Positions 46,176-55,613 of a DNA stretch of 64,000 nucleotides are shown piece after piece. This stretch comes from Vibrio splendidus 12E03. GTDB taxonomy: Bacteria; Pseudomonadota; Gammaproteobacteria; Enterobacterales; Vibrionaceae. The DNA is taken from positions 33,733 to 97,732 of the forward strand of contig NZ_AJZD02000331.1 in NCBI RefSeq assembly GCF_000272105.2, given 5' to 3'. The stretch's first letter is position 1. Every line of letters begins with the position of its first letter. The notes beneath the pieces were generated by a model, which did not search any database, was not told the origin of the DNA, and saw only the letters and a program-made list of their open reading frames with translations. The translations under genes and the position numbers were made by a program.

Positions 46176-46432
46176 TTATGCATATCCTTTTTATACAATA
46201 TTCGCTCAATGCAAATTATTTCTAGTCACAATATATTACAACCACTTAGCAATAAACATCACTGATGATTTAAGTGGGTGCAAATCACCCAATATAACCA
46301 AAATAAACTCATCACTCGATGATTAATCAATCAATTTGGTATCACTTATCAATTCTCTTTATTTGCTATTGCCTGAGCCGAGAATGCGCACTAAGGTGAA
46401 GGTAGAGAACGTTATGAATATATAGGTTAATT

Positions 46433-46663
46433 ATGAAGTACAACGCTGAACATATTGCTGATTTAAACCTCCTTCTTCAATTTGATGTAAGTAGTGCTGC
46501 TACTGGAATTAAAGTTCATCAAGAGGCTGCTCAAGAAACTCAAGACGCTGTTAAGCGCCTATTCGAAAAAAACCTTTGTACTCAGCCAGACGGCGGTTAT
46601 CTAACTGATGAAGGTATCGAGATGGCAGAGCGCGCAGACAAGCTTCTTCGCGTACTAAACTAA
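46433..46663 (+). CDS. TIGR02647 family small protein
   Basis: A 76-residue cytosolic protein matching the TIGR02647 family. The pattern is NAEHIADLNLLLQFD, then HQEAAQETQDAVKRLFEKNLC and a winged-helix-like end, GGYLTDEGIEMAERADKLL. The shape suggests a small winged-helix fold, but the role is unknown. A strong terminator follows. Confidence 0.8.
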   Translation: MKYNAEHIADLNLLLQFDVSSAATGIKVHQEAAQETQDAVKRLFEKNLCTQPDGGYLTDEGIEMAERADKLLRVLN

Positions 46664-46681
46664 AGCTCCATTGTTCTAGTA

Positions 46682-46714
46682 AAAACTCCACTTGCTTCGG
46701 CCGTGGAGTTTTTT
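46682..46714 (+). terminator. Terminator after the TIGR02647 gene
   Basis: The stem AACTCCAC/GTGGAGTT is followed by a T-run. Confidence 0.88.
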
Positions 46715-46777
46715 CATTTTTGGGCAAAGCTTTGTTAGGCTTATTGTAAATTCGTCATTTGCAGTTGTGAGGAACAC

Positions 46778-47647
46778 ATGGCTTCTATATTTATTGTCGG
46801 TGCAGGATGGGTAGGTGCACCTTTATCTGAACATTTAGAAAAACATGGTAACCGAGTGGTGGTCACGAAAACGACCCAAGCGGGAGCAGACGCCATTGGT
46901 AGCGAACAAATTCCATGTGAAGTGTTTAGCTTTGATTCATCCGATCCACAACAGACTATCGGGCGACTCTATTCGCTGTTACTCGAAAACAACACTGAAA
47001 TTGTGATTGGTAGCTTCCCTCCTGGCTTTAGAAAAGGAGCAGGACAAGAGTATGCCGACTATTGGCAGCAACTCACCAATGCATGCCAAAAGGCCAACAT
47101 TAAAAAGCTCATTATGGTCAGTTCAACCACGGTATACCCAACCAAACCGGGTGTACTGAACGAGCTGGATGCATCGCTCCCCCTTTCAACCTCAGATAAC
47201 GAGAACGCGTCTTCATTTTCCGATAACGCGCGAATCATGCTGCAAGCTGAACAGTCAGTGATTGATTCAGGTATCGACTACACCATTCTTCGCTTTAGTG
47301 GCTTAATCGGCCCAAGCCGTCACCCATCACGCTTCGCAAGCAAGTTAAAACAAGTCAGCACTCAAGCTCCAGCCAACATGCTGCACCTTGATGACGCGAT
47401 TGGTGCTGTCGATTTCGCTATCAGTCAACTGCACAATGAAGTAGTTAACGTGACCACGCCAAATACAGTAAGTAAGGCGGAGTTTTATGCCGCGGCACTG
47501 AAAAGCGCCAACAGCAGTGAGCCTCTACCGGACGTTGTTGATAGCCCAGACAAGTTAATCTCTTCGAAGAAGATTCTCGACTTAGGCTATTCATTTAAAT
47601 TCGAATCAACACTGGACGCACTTCATGACGGAACAATCTATAGCTAA
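46778..47647 (+). CDS. NAD(P)-dependent epimerase-like SDR protein
   Basis: A 289-residue extended short-chain dehydrogenase/epimerase-like protein. The dinucleotide motif GAGWVG (about 7-12) and MVSSTTVYP (about 112) with the catalytic-type Tyr are visible. IDYTILRFSGLIGPSRHP resembles the YeeZ group. The substrate is unknown. It has GAGGA before the ATG and overlaps the YdcF-type gene by 23 bases. Confidence 0.78.
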   Translation: MASIFIVGAGWVGAPLSEHLEKHGNRVVVTKTTQAGADAIGSEQIPCEVFSFDSSDPQQTIGRLYSLLLENNTEIVIGSFPPGFRKGAGQEYADYWQQLTNACQKANIKKLIMVSSTTVYPTKPGVLNELDASLPLSTSDNENASSFSDNARIMLQAEQSVIDSGIDYTILRFSGLIGPSRHPSRFASKLKQVSTQAPANMLHLDDAIGAVDFAISQLHNEVVNVTTPNTVSKAEFYAAALKSANSSEPLPDVVDSPDKLISSKKILDLGYSFKFESTLDALHDGTIYS

Positions 47648-48290
47648 CAAAGATCCCAACATAAAACTGCATCGCTCAGTCGACACCCTTTGGAACTTTA
47701 TGTTTATGGGTCACAAGGTTACGCCTTCCGACTGTATCTTTGTATTGTGTAGCAACGATACTCGCGTCGCGGAATATGCAGCCGAGCTTTATCACCAAAA
47801 GATCGCGCCTTACATCGTTTTTTCTGGCGGTGTGGGACGCTTTACCGAAGGGAGCTTTGAGCGCTCAGAAGCTGAAACATTCGCGGCTATCGCACGAGAC
47901 GCTGGCGTGCCTGACTCTGACATTATCATTGAGAAGCACGCAACCAATACTGGGGAGAACGTACGATTCACCCACAAATTGCTGACTGAGCGTGGACTAT
48001 CACCGAAACGACTGACCTTAGTACAGAAACCCTTTATGGAGAAACGTACTTACGCCACGTTTGCTAAGCAATGGCCTAACGAAGTTACCGAGGTTCAAGT
48101 CACTTCACAATGGCAAGACTGGGTTGATTACTTTAATGAAGAGTTACCATTAGACATGGTGTTGGGTGCTCTCATTGCTGATTTCGAACGAATCAAATCT
48201 TACCCTGCGCAAGGATTTCAGATCGAGATGCCGATTCCTGATGACGTTGACCATGCCTACCAAGCATTGAAGAAGCTGGGTTTCGAATAA
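47625..48290 (+). CDS. ydcF: YdcF/DUF218 family protein
   Basis: A 221-residue DUF218 protein. The conserved parts are CIFVLCSNDTRVAEYAAELY, YIVFSGGVG (about 65) and ATNTGENVRFT (about 105). It lacks a transmembrane segment, like E. coli YdcF and unlike SanA/ElyC. YdcF is reported to bind S-adenosylmethionine, but its cellular role is unknown. It overlaps the upstream epimerase-like gene by 23 bases, so they are probably one transcript. Confidence 0.8.
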   Translation: MTEQSIANKDPNIKLHRSVDTLWNFMFMGHKVTPSDCIFVLCSNDTRVAEYAAELYHQKIAPYIVFSGGVGRFTEGSFERSEAETFAAIARDAGVPDSDIIIEKHATNTGENVRFTHKLLTERGLSPKRLTLVQKPFMEKRTYATFAKQWPNEVTEVQVTSQWQDWVDYFNEELPLDMVLGALIADFERIKSYPAQGFQIEMPIPDDVDHAYQALKKLGFE

Positions 48291-48326
48291 AGCGTCAAGT
48301 AACGCAATACACTTTTTCAGAAAACA

Positions 48327-48353
48327 AAAACGGTGACACTTGGCCACCGTTTC
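48327..48353. terminator. Terminator between ydcF and tdk
   Basis: The stem AAACGGTG/CACCGTTT lies between convergent genes. Confidence 0.65.
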
Positions 48354-48425
48354 TTATTCTTAGCTATTACTTGAGCTTGTTGATTTCAGCTTTATTCACT
48401 CAAGAAAAATCAACCAAAGAGCCGT

Positions 48426-49004
48426 TTATTTACCTAACGCTTCTTTGTAGTGCAAACGGCAAGCTGAAACATATTGGTCATTACCACCAATAGCCACTTG
48501 GTCACCTTCAGCAATTGCAACACCGTGCTCATCAGTACGAATCACCATATTCGCTTTACGACCACAGTGACAAATCGTTTTCAACTCAACAAGTTTGTCT
48601 GCCCAAGATAATAAGTAGCGACTACCTTCAAACAGTTCACCCAAGAAGTCAGTGCGCAAACCGTAACAAAGTACAGGGATGTGCAGCTTATCAACCACTT
48701 CTGTTAACTGGTAAACCTGCTCTTTCGATAAGAACTGACACTCATCGATCAAAACACAATGACGCTTTTCTTCTTCATTGAGTTTTTGTATCGCGTCAAA
48801 CATATTGGTGTCGTTTTTAAACAGTTGAGCTTCAGATTGAAGACCAATTCGCGAGCTCACTTTACCGATACCATAGCGATCATCTAGCGCTGCAGTAAAG
48901 ATCACTGGCGTCATGCCACGCTCTTGGTAGTTAAATGAAGATTGAAGAAGCGTTGTCGATTTACCCGCATTCATTGCCGAGTAATAAAAATACATCTGAG
49001 CCAC
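48426..49004 (-). CDS. tdk: Thymidine kinase
   Basis: A 192-residue type II thymidine kinase. It phosphorylates thymidine to dTMP in the pyrimidine salvage pathway. The P-loop MNAGKS, LIDECQFL (catalytic Glu), CYGLRTDFLGELF and the zinc-binding cysteines CHCGRKA are present. I chose GTG 49004 (MAQMYFYYSAMN, as in E. coli), with AGGAA upstream. A start at 49043 would add 13 residues not seen in the family. Confidence 0.94.
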   Translation of the reverse strand: MAQMYFYYSAMNAGKSTTLLQSSFNYQERGMTPVIFTAALDDRYGIGKVSSRIGLQSEAQLFKNDTNMFDAIQKLNEEEKRHCVLIDECQFLSKEQVYQLTEVVDKLHIPVLCYGLRTDFLGELFEGSRYLLSWADKLVELKTICHCGRKANMVIRTDEHGVAIAEGDQVAIGGNDQYVSACRLHYKEALGK

Positions 49005-49069
49005 AGAAATATTCCTGTTATTAAAAGTTGAAGATAAAAGCAAAGGTGAAATTAAAGAATTTTTGCTAG

Positions 49070-49098
49070 AAAAAAGGGCTGAAAATCAGCCCTTTTTA
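49070..49098 (-). terminator. Terminator after cysS
   Basis: The stem AAAAAGGGCTGA/TCAGCCCTTTTT has T-runs. Confidence 0.88.
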
Positions 49099-49104
49099 TA
49101 AGAT

Positions 49105-50490
49105 TTACTTACGACGCCAAGTCGTACCTTCTGGGCCATCTTCCAGAACAATACCCAACTCGTTTAGCTTATCACGTGCAAGGTCGGCATTTGCCCAATC
49201 CTTTGAAGCACGAGAGTCGTTACGCAGTTTGATCAACGCTTCGATTTCAGCCACTTCGTCGTCGTTACCTGCCGCATCACCTTGTAGGAAGGCTTCTGGC
49301 TCTTGGTGAAGAATACCGATGATGTCTGCTAGTTCACGCATCAATGCACCAAGTCCGCTTGCTTTTTCAATGCTTTCAGGCTTGATACGGTTGATTTCAC
49401 GAGCCATTTCAAACAGTACTGAATAAGCTTCAGGTGTGTTGAAATCATCGTTCATCGCTGTAGAGAATCGAGTCACGTACTCTTCGCCACCGGCAGGAGC
49501 GGCAGTAAGGTCGAGGCCACGAAGTGACGTGTATAGACGCTCTAGTGATGCGCGAGCTTGGTTTAGGTTATCTTCGCTGTAGTTTAGCTGGCTACGGTAG
49601 TGACCAGACATTAGGAAGTAACGTACCGTTTCAGCATCGTAATGTGCTAGCACGTCACGGATAGTGAAGAAGTTACCTAGTGACTTAGACATCTTTTCTT
49701 TGTCTACCATCACCATACCACTGTGCATCCAAGTATTTACATACTGAGTGCCGTGCGCGCAGCAAGACTGTGCGATTTCGTTCTCGTGGTGAGGGAACTG
49801 TAGATCTGAACCACCACCGTGGATATCAAAGTGGTTACCAAGAATAGATGAATTCATTGCTGAACATTCGATGTGCCAACCTGGACGACCCGGACCCCAT
49901 GGCGATTCCCATGTAGGTTCACCAGGCTTAGACATCTTCCAAAGAACGAAGTCTAATGGGCTACGTTTTGCAGATTCAATATCAACTCGAGCACCCGCTT
50001 GAAGCTGATCAAGGTCTTGCTTAGAAAGCTTGCCGTATTCGTCGAATTTCTTTACTTCGAACATCACGTCGCCGTTGCTTGCAACGTAAGCGAAACCACG
50101 TTCAATCAGCTTTTCAACAAGCTCGATGATTTCAGTGATGTATTCTGTAGCACGAGGCTCAACGTCAGGACGTTTCATGTTCAATGCATCAAAGTCTGCG
50201 TGCATTTCACCGATTAAACGCTCAGTCAGAGAGTCACAAGACTCACCGTTTTCGTTAGCGCGTTTGATGATTTTATCATCGATATCTGTGATATTACGAA
50301 CGAAGTTCAAATCGTAGCCAAGGTAACGAAGGTAGCGAGTTACTACGTCGAAAGAAACGAACGTACGACCATGACCAATATGACAGAGATCGTATATGGT
50401 TACCCCACAGACATACATACCGACTTTGCCAGCTGTAATTGGTTTGAATTCCTCTTTCTGTCTTGTGAGCGTGTTATATATCTTCAGCAT
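49105..50490 (-). CDS. cysS: Cysteinyl-tRNA synthetase
   Basis: A 461-residue class I synthetase that charges tRNA-Cys with cysteine. HIGHGRTFVSFD (about 36) is the HIGH motif, and KMSKSLGN (about 267) is the KMSKS motif. The zinc ligands CGVTIYD, CSAMN and HHENE are present. The length matches E. coli CysS. It is divergent from ppiB, as in many gammaproteobacteria. Confidence 0.96.
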   Translation of the reverse strand: MLKIYNTLTRQKEEFKPITAGKVGMYVCGVTIYDLCHIGHGRTFVSFDVVTRYLRYLGYDLNFVRNITDIDDKIIKRANENGESCDSLTERLIGEMHADFDALNMKRPDVEPRATEYITEIIELVEKLIERGFAYVASNGDVMFEVKKFDEYGKLSKQDLDQLQAGARVDIESAKRSPLDFVLWKMSKPGEPTWESPWGPGRPGWHIECSAMNSSILGNHFDIHGGGSDLQFPHHENEIAQSCCAHGTQYVNTWMHSGMVMVDKEKMSKSLGNFFTIRDVLAHYDAETVRYFLMSGHYRSQLNYSEDNLNQARASLERLYTSLRGLDLTAAPAGGEEYVTRFSTAMNDDFNTPEAYSVLFEMAREINRIKPESIEKASGLGALMRELADIIGILHQEPEAFLQGDAAGNDDEVAEIEALIKLRNDSRASKDWANADLARDKLNELGIVLEDGPEGTTWRRK

Positions 50491-50680
50491 GATCTCTATC
50501 TATTTTATGGATTAATCAAAAATAAGCTCGCAGTATAACAAGTCATACCTTAATAGGTAATACCTTTCACCACCAAATCGGCTAAACTCCTTGTTATCTA
50601 TTGACGATTTCGTATTTTGAAACTCAATCAAACTAGGCTAGAATCGCTTTTCATATTAAAAAGACAGTAAGGTAACAATC

Positions 50681-51175
50681 ATGATCATCCTTCACACAAA
50701 TTTTGGTGACATCAAAGTTCAACTTAATGAAGAAAAAGCACCAGAAACAAGCGCAAACTTTCTACAGTATTGCCGTGACGGTTTCTACGACAACACACTA
50801 TTCCACCGTGTTATCGATGGTTTCATGATTCAAGGCGGCGGCATGACTTCTGGCCTTAAAGAAAAAGCGACTCGTGCAACGATCAAGAACGAAGCAAACA
50901 ACGGTCTTGCGAACAAAGTTGGTACGCTAGCAATGGCTCGTACTATGGAACCGCATTCAGCGAGCTCTCAGTTCTTCATCAACGTTAACGACAACTCTTT
51001 CCTAAACTTCCGTAGCGAAAGCCTAGACGGTTGGGGTTACTGTGTATTCGCAGAAGTTGTTGAAGGCATGGACATCGTAAACAAGATTAAAGGTGTTAGC
51101 ACTGGTTCTATGGGTATGCACCAAGACGTACCTCTAGAAGAAGTGATCATCACTGGTACTACAATCGAAGCTTAA
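50681..51175 (+). CDS. ppiB: Peptidyl-prolyl cis-trans isomerase B
   Basis: A 164-residue cytoplasmic cyclophilin that speeds proline isomerisation in folding. The active-site Arg is in FHRVIDGFMIQGGG, and SASSQFFINVND is the conserved core. The length matches E. coli PpiB. It is followed by a terminator and lpxH, as in E. coli. Confidence 0.95.
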   Translation: MIILHTNFGDIKVQLNEEKAPETSANFLQYCRDGFYDNTLFHRVIDGFMIQGGGMTSGLKEKATRATIKNEANNGLANKVGTLAMARTMEPHSASSQFFINVNDNSFLNFRSESLDGWGYCVFAEVVEGMDIVNKIKGVSTGSMGMHQDVPLEEVIITGTTIEA

Positions 51176-51220
51176 TTCATCGCTTTCGGTTAGTATTGAT
51201 GAGCCGATAAAATCAGGATA

Positions 51221-51247
51221 TAGGGAGCGAATCGCTCCCTTTTTTTA
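51221..51247 (+). terminator. Terminator between ppiB and lpxH
   Basis: The stem AGGGAGCGA/TCGCTCCCT is followed by a T-run. It lies just before the lpxH start, so partial readthrough is likely. Confidence 0.85.
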
Positions 51248-51252
51248 GACCT

Positions 51253-51987
51253 ATGAAAACATATTTTATATCAGACTTGCACCTTGCTCCGTCACGACAA
51301 GACATCACAGACTGCTTCTTAACCTTTATGAGGAAGGAAGCCATCGAAGCAGATGCACTATACGTGCTAGGCGACCTTTTCGAATTCTGGATTGGTGACG
51401 ACGACAAGAGTGAGTTCGCGACTTCTATTCGCCAAGCGTTTATCGATTTGGTGAAAACAGGCGTACCTTGTTACTTCACTCAAGGGAACCGTGATTTCCT
51501 TGTCGGTAAAAAATTTGCCAAGCAAACGGGCGTTCAACTTCTCGACGAAGTATCGACAATCGATATCTACGGGCAAAAAGCGGTAGTATTGCATGGAGAT
51601 ACCCTATGTACTGAAGATGTAAAGTATCTCGCCTTTCGAGAAAAAGTACATCAACCATGGCTTCAATGGGTCTTCAACAGAATTCCATTTTTTATCAAGA
51701 AGAAGATCGTCTCGAAGGTTCAATCCGATATCAAAGATGACAAGCAGACTAAGTCTCTCGACATCATGGATGTGACACAACAAGAAGTCGAAGATGTGAT
51801 GGAACGAAACAACGTTGATCTGATGATCCACGGCCATACTCATCGTCCAGACATCCATACATTTAGTGCCAACAATTGCACTAAAACCCGTATCGTACTT
51901 GGCGATTGGTATACGCAAGGTTCCGTGCTGGTGTTCACGCCGCAAAGTTTTGAACTACAGAATCGAGCGTTTAGCAATAGCTTTTAA
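51253..51987 (+). CDS. lpxH: UDP-2,3-diacylglucosamine diphosphatase LpxH
   Basis: A 244-residue calcineurin-like metallophosphatase. It cleaves UDP-2,3-diacylglucosamine to lipid X in lipid A synthesis at the inner membrane. The metal-binding motifs are SDLHL (about 6), LGDLFEFWIG, GNRDFL, HGDTLCT and HGHTHRP. Confidence 0.94.
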   Translation: MKTYFISDLHLAPSRQDITDCFLTFMRKEAIEADALYVLGDLFEFWIGDDDKSEFATSIRQAFIDLVKTGVPCYFTQGNRDFLVGKKFAKQTGVQLLDEVSTIDIYGQKAVVLHGDTLCTEDVKYLAFREKVHQPWLQWVFNRIPFFIKKKIVSKVQSDIKDDKQTKSLDIMDVTQQEVEDVMERNNVDLMIHGHTHRPDIHTFSANNCTKTRIVLGDWYTQGSVLVFTPQSFELQNRAFSNSF

Positions 51988-52110
51988 CGTCACTCTTAAA
52001 CTTTCAGTTTGATTATTATTGTCGGTCAGACTTTCTTAGAAAGTGTATGGTAATTTCTACTGAATTAGCTATTATCTCTCTACCAGAAATAAACCGAACA
52101 CAGTACCAAG

Positions 52111-53328
52111 TTGAAATATTCATACGTAGCGCGTCAACCAATACTCGATACAGACAAGAAGACCATAGGTTACGAGTTGCTATTCAGGGATGGTCCTAAG
52201 AACACTTTCCCTGAAGTAGAGCCGGAGCTCGCTACTAGCCGTTTGCTTTCCGATCACTTCTTATCGACCCACTATAATACGTTGGGTGATAAGCTTGGGT
52301 TCGTGAACTTCCCTTACGCAAGCCTAATCAACTTGGTCCCTACTCTGTTTCCCAAAGAAAGCCTCGTTGTAGAGGTTCTTGAAGACTGCGAACCGACAGA
52401 CGAGTTACTTGAAGCAATCAAAACTATCTTTGATGCAGGTTATACCATCGCGTTAGATGACTTTGTACCAAGTAAAGCTTGGAAGCGCTTCTTACCCTAC
52501 GTTTCGATTATCAAGTTCGATATCCGTTTGACGCCAATTGCCAAAGCAGCGATGTTTATGAACTCCCTCAAAGGGCTAGATATCAAGTTCCTTGCTGAGA
52601 AGGTAGAAACGTACGAAGAATACCAAGAAGCGAAGAAAGCAGGCTTCACTTACTTTCAAGGTTACTTCTTTAGCAAGCCAGAAATGATCCAAACGCGTGC
52701 GCTCAACCCTGCATTCCTGACGACCGTTCAGCTGTTAAAAGAGATTGCACACGACCCTATCGACTTTGGTGAAGTAGAGCGTTTAATTACGCTTGATGTG
52801 ACCATGTCGTATAAGCTACTTACCTACGTAAACTCTGCAGGTGGTTCAGCAACGACGATTCGCTCATTCCGCCAAGCGCTTATTTACCTTGGCGAACAAA
52901 AGCTGCGTAAGTTCGTTTCTCTTGTGGCTATCGCCTCCGCGAAAGAAGATAAGCCGGACTCTCTCTATGGTTTAGCGGTAATACGCGCACGTCAATGTGA
53001 ACTCTTAGTCGAGAAGATGAATGTTAAGGTTGAGCCTGGACAAGCCTTTTTGACCGGTATGTTCTCTCTATTGGACTCACTCTTTGACCAACCATTGAAA
53101 CAAGTACTCGATTCGGTGCCGATCGACGTAGAGATCAAACAAGCCTTAATTCAACGCAAAGGCGTGTTAGGTGCTGTGTTGGCGATGGTGGTTGCTTATG
53201 AACAAGCTCGTTGGGATGAAGCGACTCGTATTCGCCAGCTTCTCAAACTGAGTGAAGCTCAACTTGGTCAAGCTTATGACGAAGCGACGACTTGGGCCCA
53301 AGAACTGTTGTCTCCTGCCTTGAAATAG
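52111..53328 (+). CDS. EAL-HDOD signalling protein
   Basis: A 405-residue protein. An N-terminal EAL domain (about 1-200) is followed by an HDOD domain (about 200-395), the YuxH-type layout. The EAL motif is GYELL and other catalytic-type residues are kept (NFP, LDDF, IIKFD, AEKVET, FQGYFFSKP). The loop after DDF is VPSKAW instead of GTGYSS, which is usually linked to loss of phosphodiesterase activity. It may be a cyclic-di-GMP sensor. The start is TTG, with weak upstream signals. Confidence 0.82.
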   Translation: MKYSYVARQPILDTDKKTIGYELLFRDGPKNTFPEVEPELATSRLLSDHFLSTHYNTLGDKLGFVNFPYASLINLVPTLFPKESLVVEVLEDCEPTDELLEAIKTIFDAGYTIALDDFVPSKAWKRFLPYVSIIKFDIRLTPIAKAAMFMNSLKGLDIKFLAEKVETYEEYQEAKKAGFTYFQGYFFSKPEMIQTRALNPAFLTTVQLLKEIAHDPIDFGEVERLITLDVTMSYKLLTYVNSAGGSATTIRSFRQALIYLGEQKLRKFVSLVAIASAKEDKPDSLYGLAVIRARQCELLVEKMNVKVEPGQAFLTGMFSLLDSLFDQPLKQVLDSVPIDVEIKQALIQRKGVLGAVLAMVVAYEQARWDEATRIRQLLKLSEAQLGQAYDEATTWAQELLSPALK

Positions 53329-53406
53329 CGTAATTCACACAACAACTTCAATAGAAACTTAGCTTTGGTGAGCGATCGTTTCTTGGTAAACTCCCACGCA
53401 TTCATT

Positions 53407-53434
53407 TATGGCCTCTTAATAGAGGCCATTTTTA
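53407..53434 (+). terminator. Terminator after the EAL-HDOD gene
   Basis: The stem ATGGCCTCT/AGAGGCCAT with a TAAT loop is followed by a T-run. It lies just before the YchJ-type gene. Confidence 0.8.
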
Positions 53435-53446
53435 CAGGATCTGACT

Positions 53447-53959
53447 ATGTCTTTATGCCCATGCGGTAGCAATAATACTTACCAACAGTGCTGTGAATCA
53501 GCGCACCTTAACCACAGTGCCGTTGAAACACCTGAGCAGTTGATGCGCTCTCGTTATTCGGCGCACGTGTTGGGTTTGGTTGACTATGTTGTTGCGACTT
53601 ACCACCCTAGCTGCAATGCCGAAGCTCAAAGAGAAGCCATCGCCGAATCTATCGACAGTGATTGGGCAGGATTAGAGGTCATCGATACTGCGGCAGGTTC
53701 GCACCAAGACGAAGGCTTTGTTGAATTTAAAGCTTACTTCAATGAAGACGGCGCACAATACTGTATGCAAGAACGCTCTCGCTTTATACGTGAAGACGGT
53801 CTTTGGTACTACATTGATGGTACCTTCCCAGAGCAGGAACAAACTACACAACCAGAAATTGACCCACGCTTAAATCAAACCGTTGAGAGCTTTAAAATCG
53901 GCCGTAATGATCCGTGTATTTGTGGCAGTGGTAAGAAATACAAGAAGTGCTGCGGGTAA
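53447..53959 (+). CDS. ychJ: YchJ-family protein with SEC-C motifs
   Basis: A 170-residue protein with a zinc-binding SEC-C motif at each end: CPCGSNNTYQQCC (about 4) and CICGSGKKYKKCCG at the C-terminus. The NTF2-like middle domain is typical of YchJ (UPF0225). The function is unknown. The first motif is slightly degenerate. It ends the plus-strand block before the his operon. Confidence 0.86.
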   Translation: MSLCPCGSNNTYQQCCESAHLNHSAVETPEQLMRSRYSAHVLGLVDYVVATYHPSCNAEAQREAIAESIDSDWAGLEVIDTAAGSHQDEGFVEFKAYFNEDGAQYCMQERSRFIREDGLWYYIDGTFPEQEQTTQPEIDPRLNQTVESFKIGRNDPCICGSGKKYKKCCG

Positions 53960-53990
53960 CTCGTTCGACTAAGAAGTCAGATTAAGAGAA

Positions 53991-54026
53991 GAGATTCCTG
54001 ATGTCGCTTAGGCTCCTCGGAATGAC
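53991..54026. repeat. Possible dispersed intergenic repeat
   Basis: The segment begins GAGATTCCTGA and ends CTCGGAATGAC, forming an imperfect hairpin. This layout recalls short intergenic repeats common in Vibrio genomes. Copy number cannot be tested in one window. Confidence 0.35.
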
Positions 54027-54065
54027 GCAAAGTCAGAGGTTAGAAAAGTGACGTAGGGCTTAGAA

Positions 54066-54105
54066 ATCTTGAAATCTTGAGATCTTGAAATCTTGAAATC
54101 TTGAA
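54066..54105. repeat. 8-bp tandem repeat, five copies
   Basis: Five adjacent copies of ATCTTGAA (the second ends in G) lie between convergent genes, just before the his terminator. Confidence 0.85.
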
Positions 54106-54117
54106 AATTAAAAAACT

Positions 54118-54156
54118 AAAAAGCCCCGTAAACATGTTTGTTTACGGGGCTTTTGT
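54118..54156. terminator. Bidirectional terminator at the his operon end
   Basis: The stem AAAAGCCCCGTAAAC/GTTTACGGGGCTTTT has T-runs on both strands. Confidence 0.9.
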
Positions 54157-54192
54157 CTGTCTTTTACGCGGTTCTATTAATCTAAAGAGAGC

Positions 54193-54843
54193 TTACTTAT
54201 GACGCTCTTTCAGCTTGTTGACCACATCATCCATCGATAAGCCTTGGTCTTGAAGAAGAACCATTAGGTGGTAAATCAAATCTGCTGATTCACACACTAA
54301 CTCCGCCTTATCGCCCGACGTCGCCGCAAGCGCGACTTCAACGCCTTCTTCGCCCACTTTTTGCGAAATACGTTTGGTGCCACGGGCATATAGGCTGGCA
54401 GTATAAGAAGATTCAGGGTCTGCGTCCTTGCGGGCAGCCAGTAGCTGCTCAAGCTGATGAAGCCACACCATCTGAGACTCTTCTTGCTTGTCTCCATCCC
54501 AACATGTTGTTGTACCTGTGTGGCACGTTGGGCCAATGGGATTAACTTTAACCAGTAAGGTGTCGCTGTCACAGTCCAAGGCGATGTTTTGCAGTTGCAA
54601 TACGTTGCCCGACGTTTCACCTTTCGTCCAAAGACGCTCTTTGGTGCGAGAGAAAAACGTCACATTGCCTGTTTCACCGGTTTTCTCAAGTGCTGCTGGG
54701 TTCATGTATCCCATCATTAACACTTGGCTAGATTGGTAATCTTGAACAATAGCTGGCACTAAGCCATCGACTTTTTCCCAGTTAATACGCTCTGACAATG
54801 CGCCTACTTCTGTTTTTGATAAGCTTACGGGTTCAAAACTCAT
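54193..54843 (-). CDS. hisI: Bifunctional HisIE: phosphoribosyl-AMP cyclohydrolase and phosphoribosyl-ATP pyrophosphatase
   Basis: A 216-residue fusion that catalyses steps two and three of histidine synthesis. The N-terminal HisI part has CDSDTLLVKV and the metal-binding CHTGTTTCW. The C-terminal HisE part has QKVGEEGVEVALAA and SADLIYHLMVLL. It is last in the his operon, overlapping hisF by four bases. Confidence 0.94.
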   Translation of the reverse strand: MSFEPVSLSKTEVGALSERINWEKVDGLVPAIVQDYQSSQVLMMGYMNPAALEKTGETGNVTFFSRTKERLWTKGETSGNVLQLQNIALDCDSDTLLVKVNPIGPTCHTGTTTCWDGDKQEESQMVWLHQLEQLLAARKDADPESSYTASLYARGTKRISQKVGEEGVEVALAATSGDKAELVCESADLIYHLMVLLQDQGLSMDDVVNKLKERHK

Positions 54844-55613
54844 AGTCGCACCTCTACATCTTGTTGTTTTAAATACTGTTTAAGTTCACCAATATTGATG
54901 ACTTGTTTGTGGAATACCGAAGCCGCAAGCGCTCCATCCACGTTGGTCTTTTTATAAGCTTCAGCAAAGTGCTCCATTGCACCAGCGCCACCAGAGGCAA
55001 TCAATGGCACATTACACACTTCACGCACCATGTTTAACTGATCGATGTCGTAACCGTTACGAACGCCATCTTGGTTCATCATGTTTAACACGATCTCACC
55101 AGCACCACGCTTCTGTACTTCCTTCACCCAATCTTTGGTTTCCCATTTGGTTGCTTTGGTACGCGCTTCGTCGCCTGTGAATTGGTAAACCTGATATTTA
55201 CCGGTTTCTTTATCGAAGTATGAATCGATACCAACAACGATACACTGCACGCCGAACTTATCAGCTAGGTCAGTGATCAGTTGCGGATTAGCCAATGCCG
55301 GTGAGTTGATTGACACTTTGTCCGCACCAAACTCAAGAATACGCGCTGCATCTTCCGCTGACTTGATACCACCAGCCACACAGAAAGGAATATCAATCAC
55401 TTCTGCTACACGTTTTACCCAGCTCTTGTCGACTACACGACCATCGCTTGATGCAGTGATATCGTAAAATACTAATTCATCAGCGCCCTCTTCCGCATAA
55501 CGTTGCGCTAACGGAACGATGTCACCAATAATTTCGTGGTTACGGAACTGAACGCCCTTAACCACCTGTCCATCACGGACATCCAAACAAGGGATTATTC
55601 GCTTTGCCAACAT
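54840..55613 (-). CDS. hisF: Imidazole glycerol phosphate synthase cyclase subunit HisF
   Basis: A 257-residue TIM barrel that closes the imidazole ring with ammonia from HisH. The phosphate-binding segments are at each half-barrel end (AGGIKSAEDA and ASGGAGAMEHF), and the catalytic Asp residues are in LDVRDG and VGIDSYFD. It overlaps hisA by 19 bases. Confidence 0.95.
   Translation of the reverse strand: MLAKRIIPCLDVRDGQVVKGVQFRNHEIIGDIVPLAQRYAEEGADELVFYDITASSDGRVVDKSWVKRVAEVIDIPFCVAGGIKSAEDAARILEFGADKVSINSPALANPQLITDLADKFGVQCIVVGIDSYFDKETGKYQVYQFTGDEARTKATKWETKDWVKEVQKRGAGEIVLNMMNQDGVRNGYDIDQLNMVREVCNVPLIASGGAGAMEHFAEAYKKTNVDGALAASVFHKQVINIGELKQYLKQQDVEVRL

Noticed and set aside
54066..54105. 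A CRISPR array
   Set aside because: The 8-base units are directly adjacent with no spacers, and no cas genes are present.
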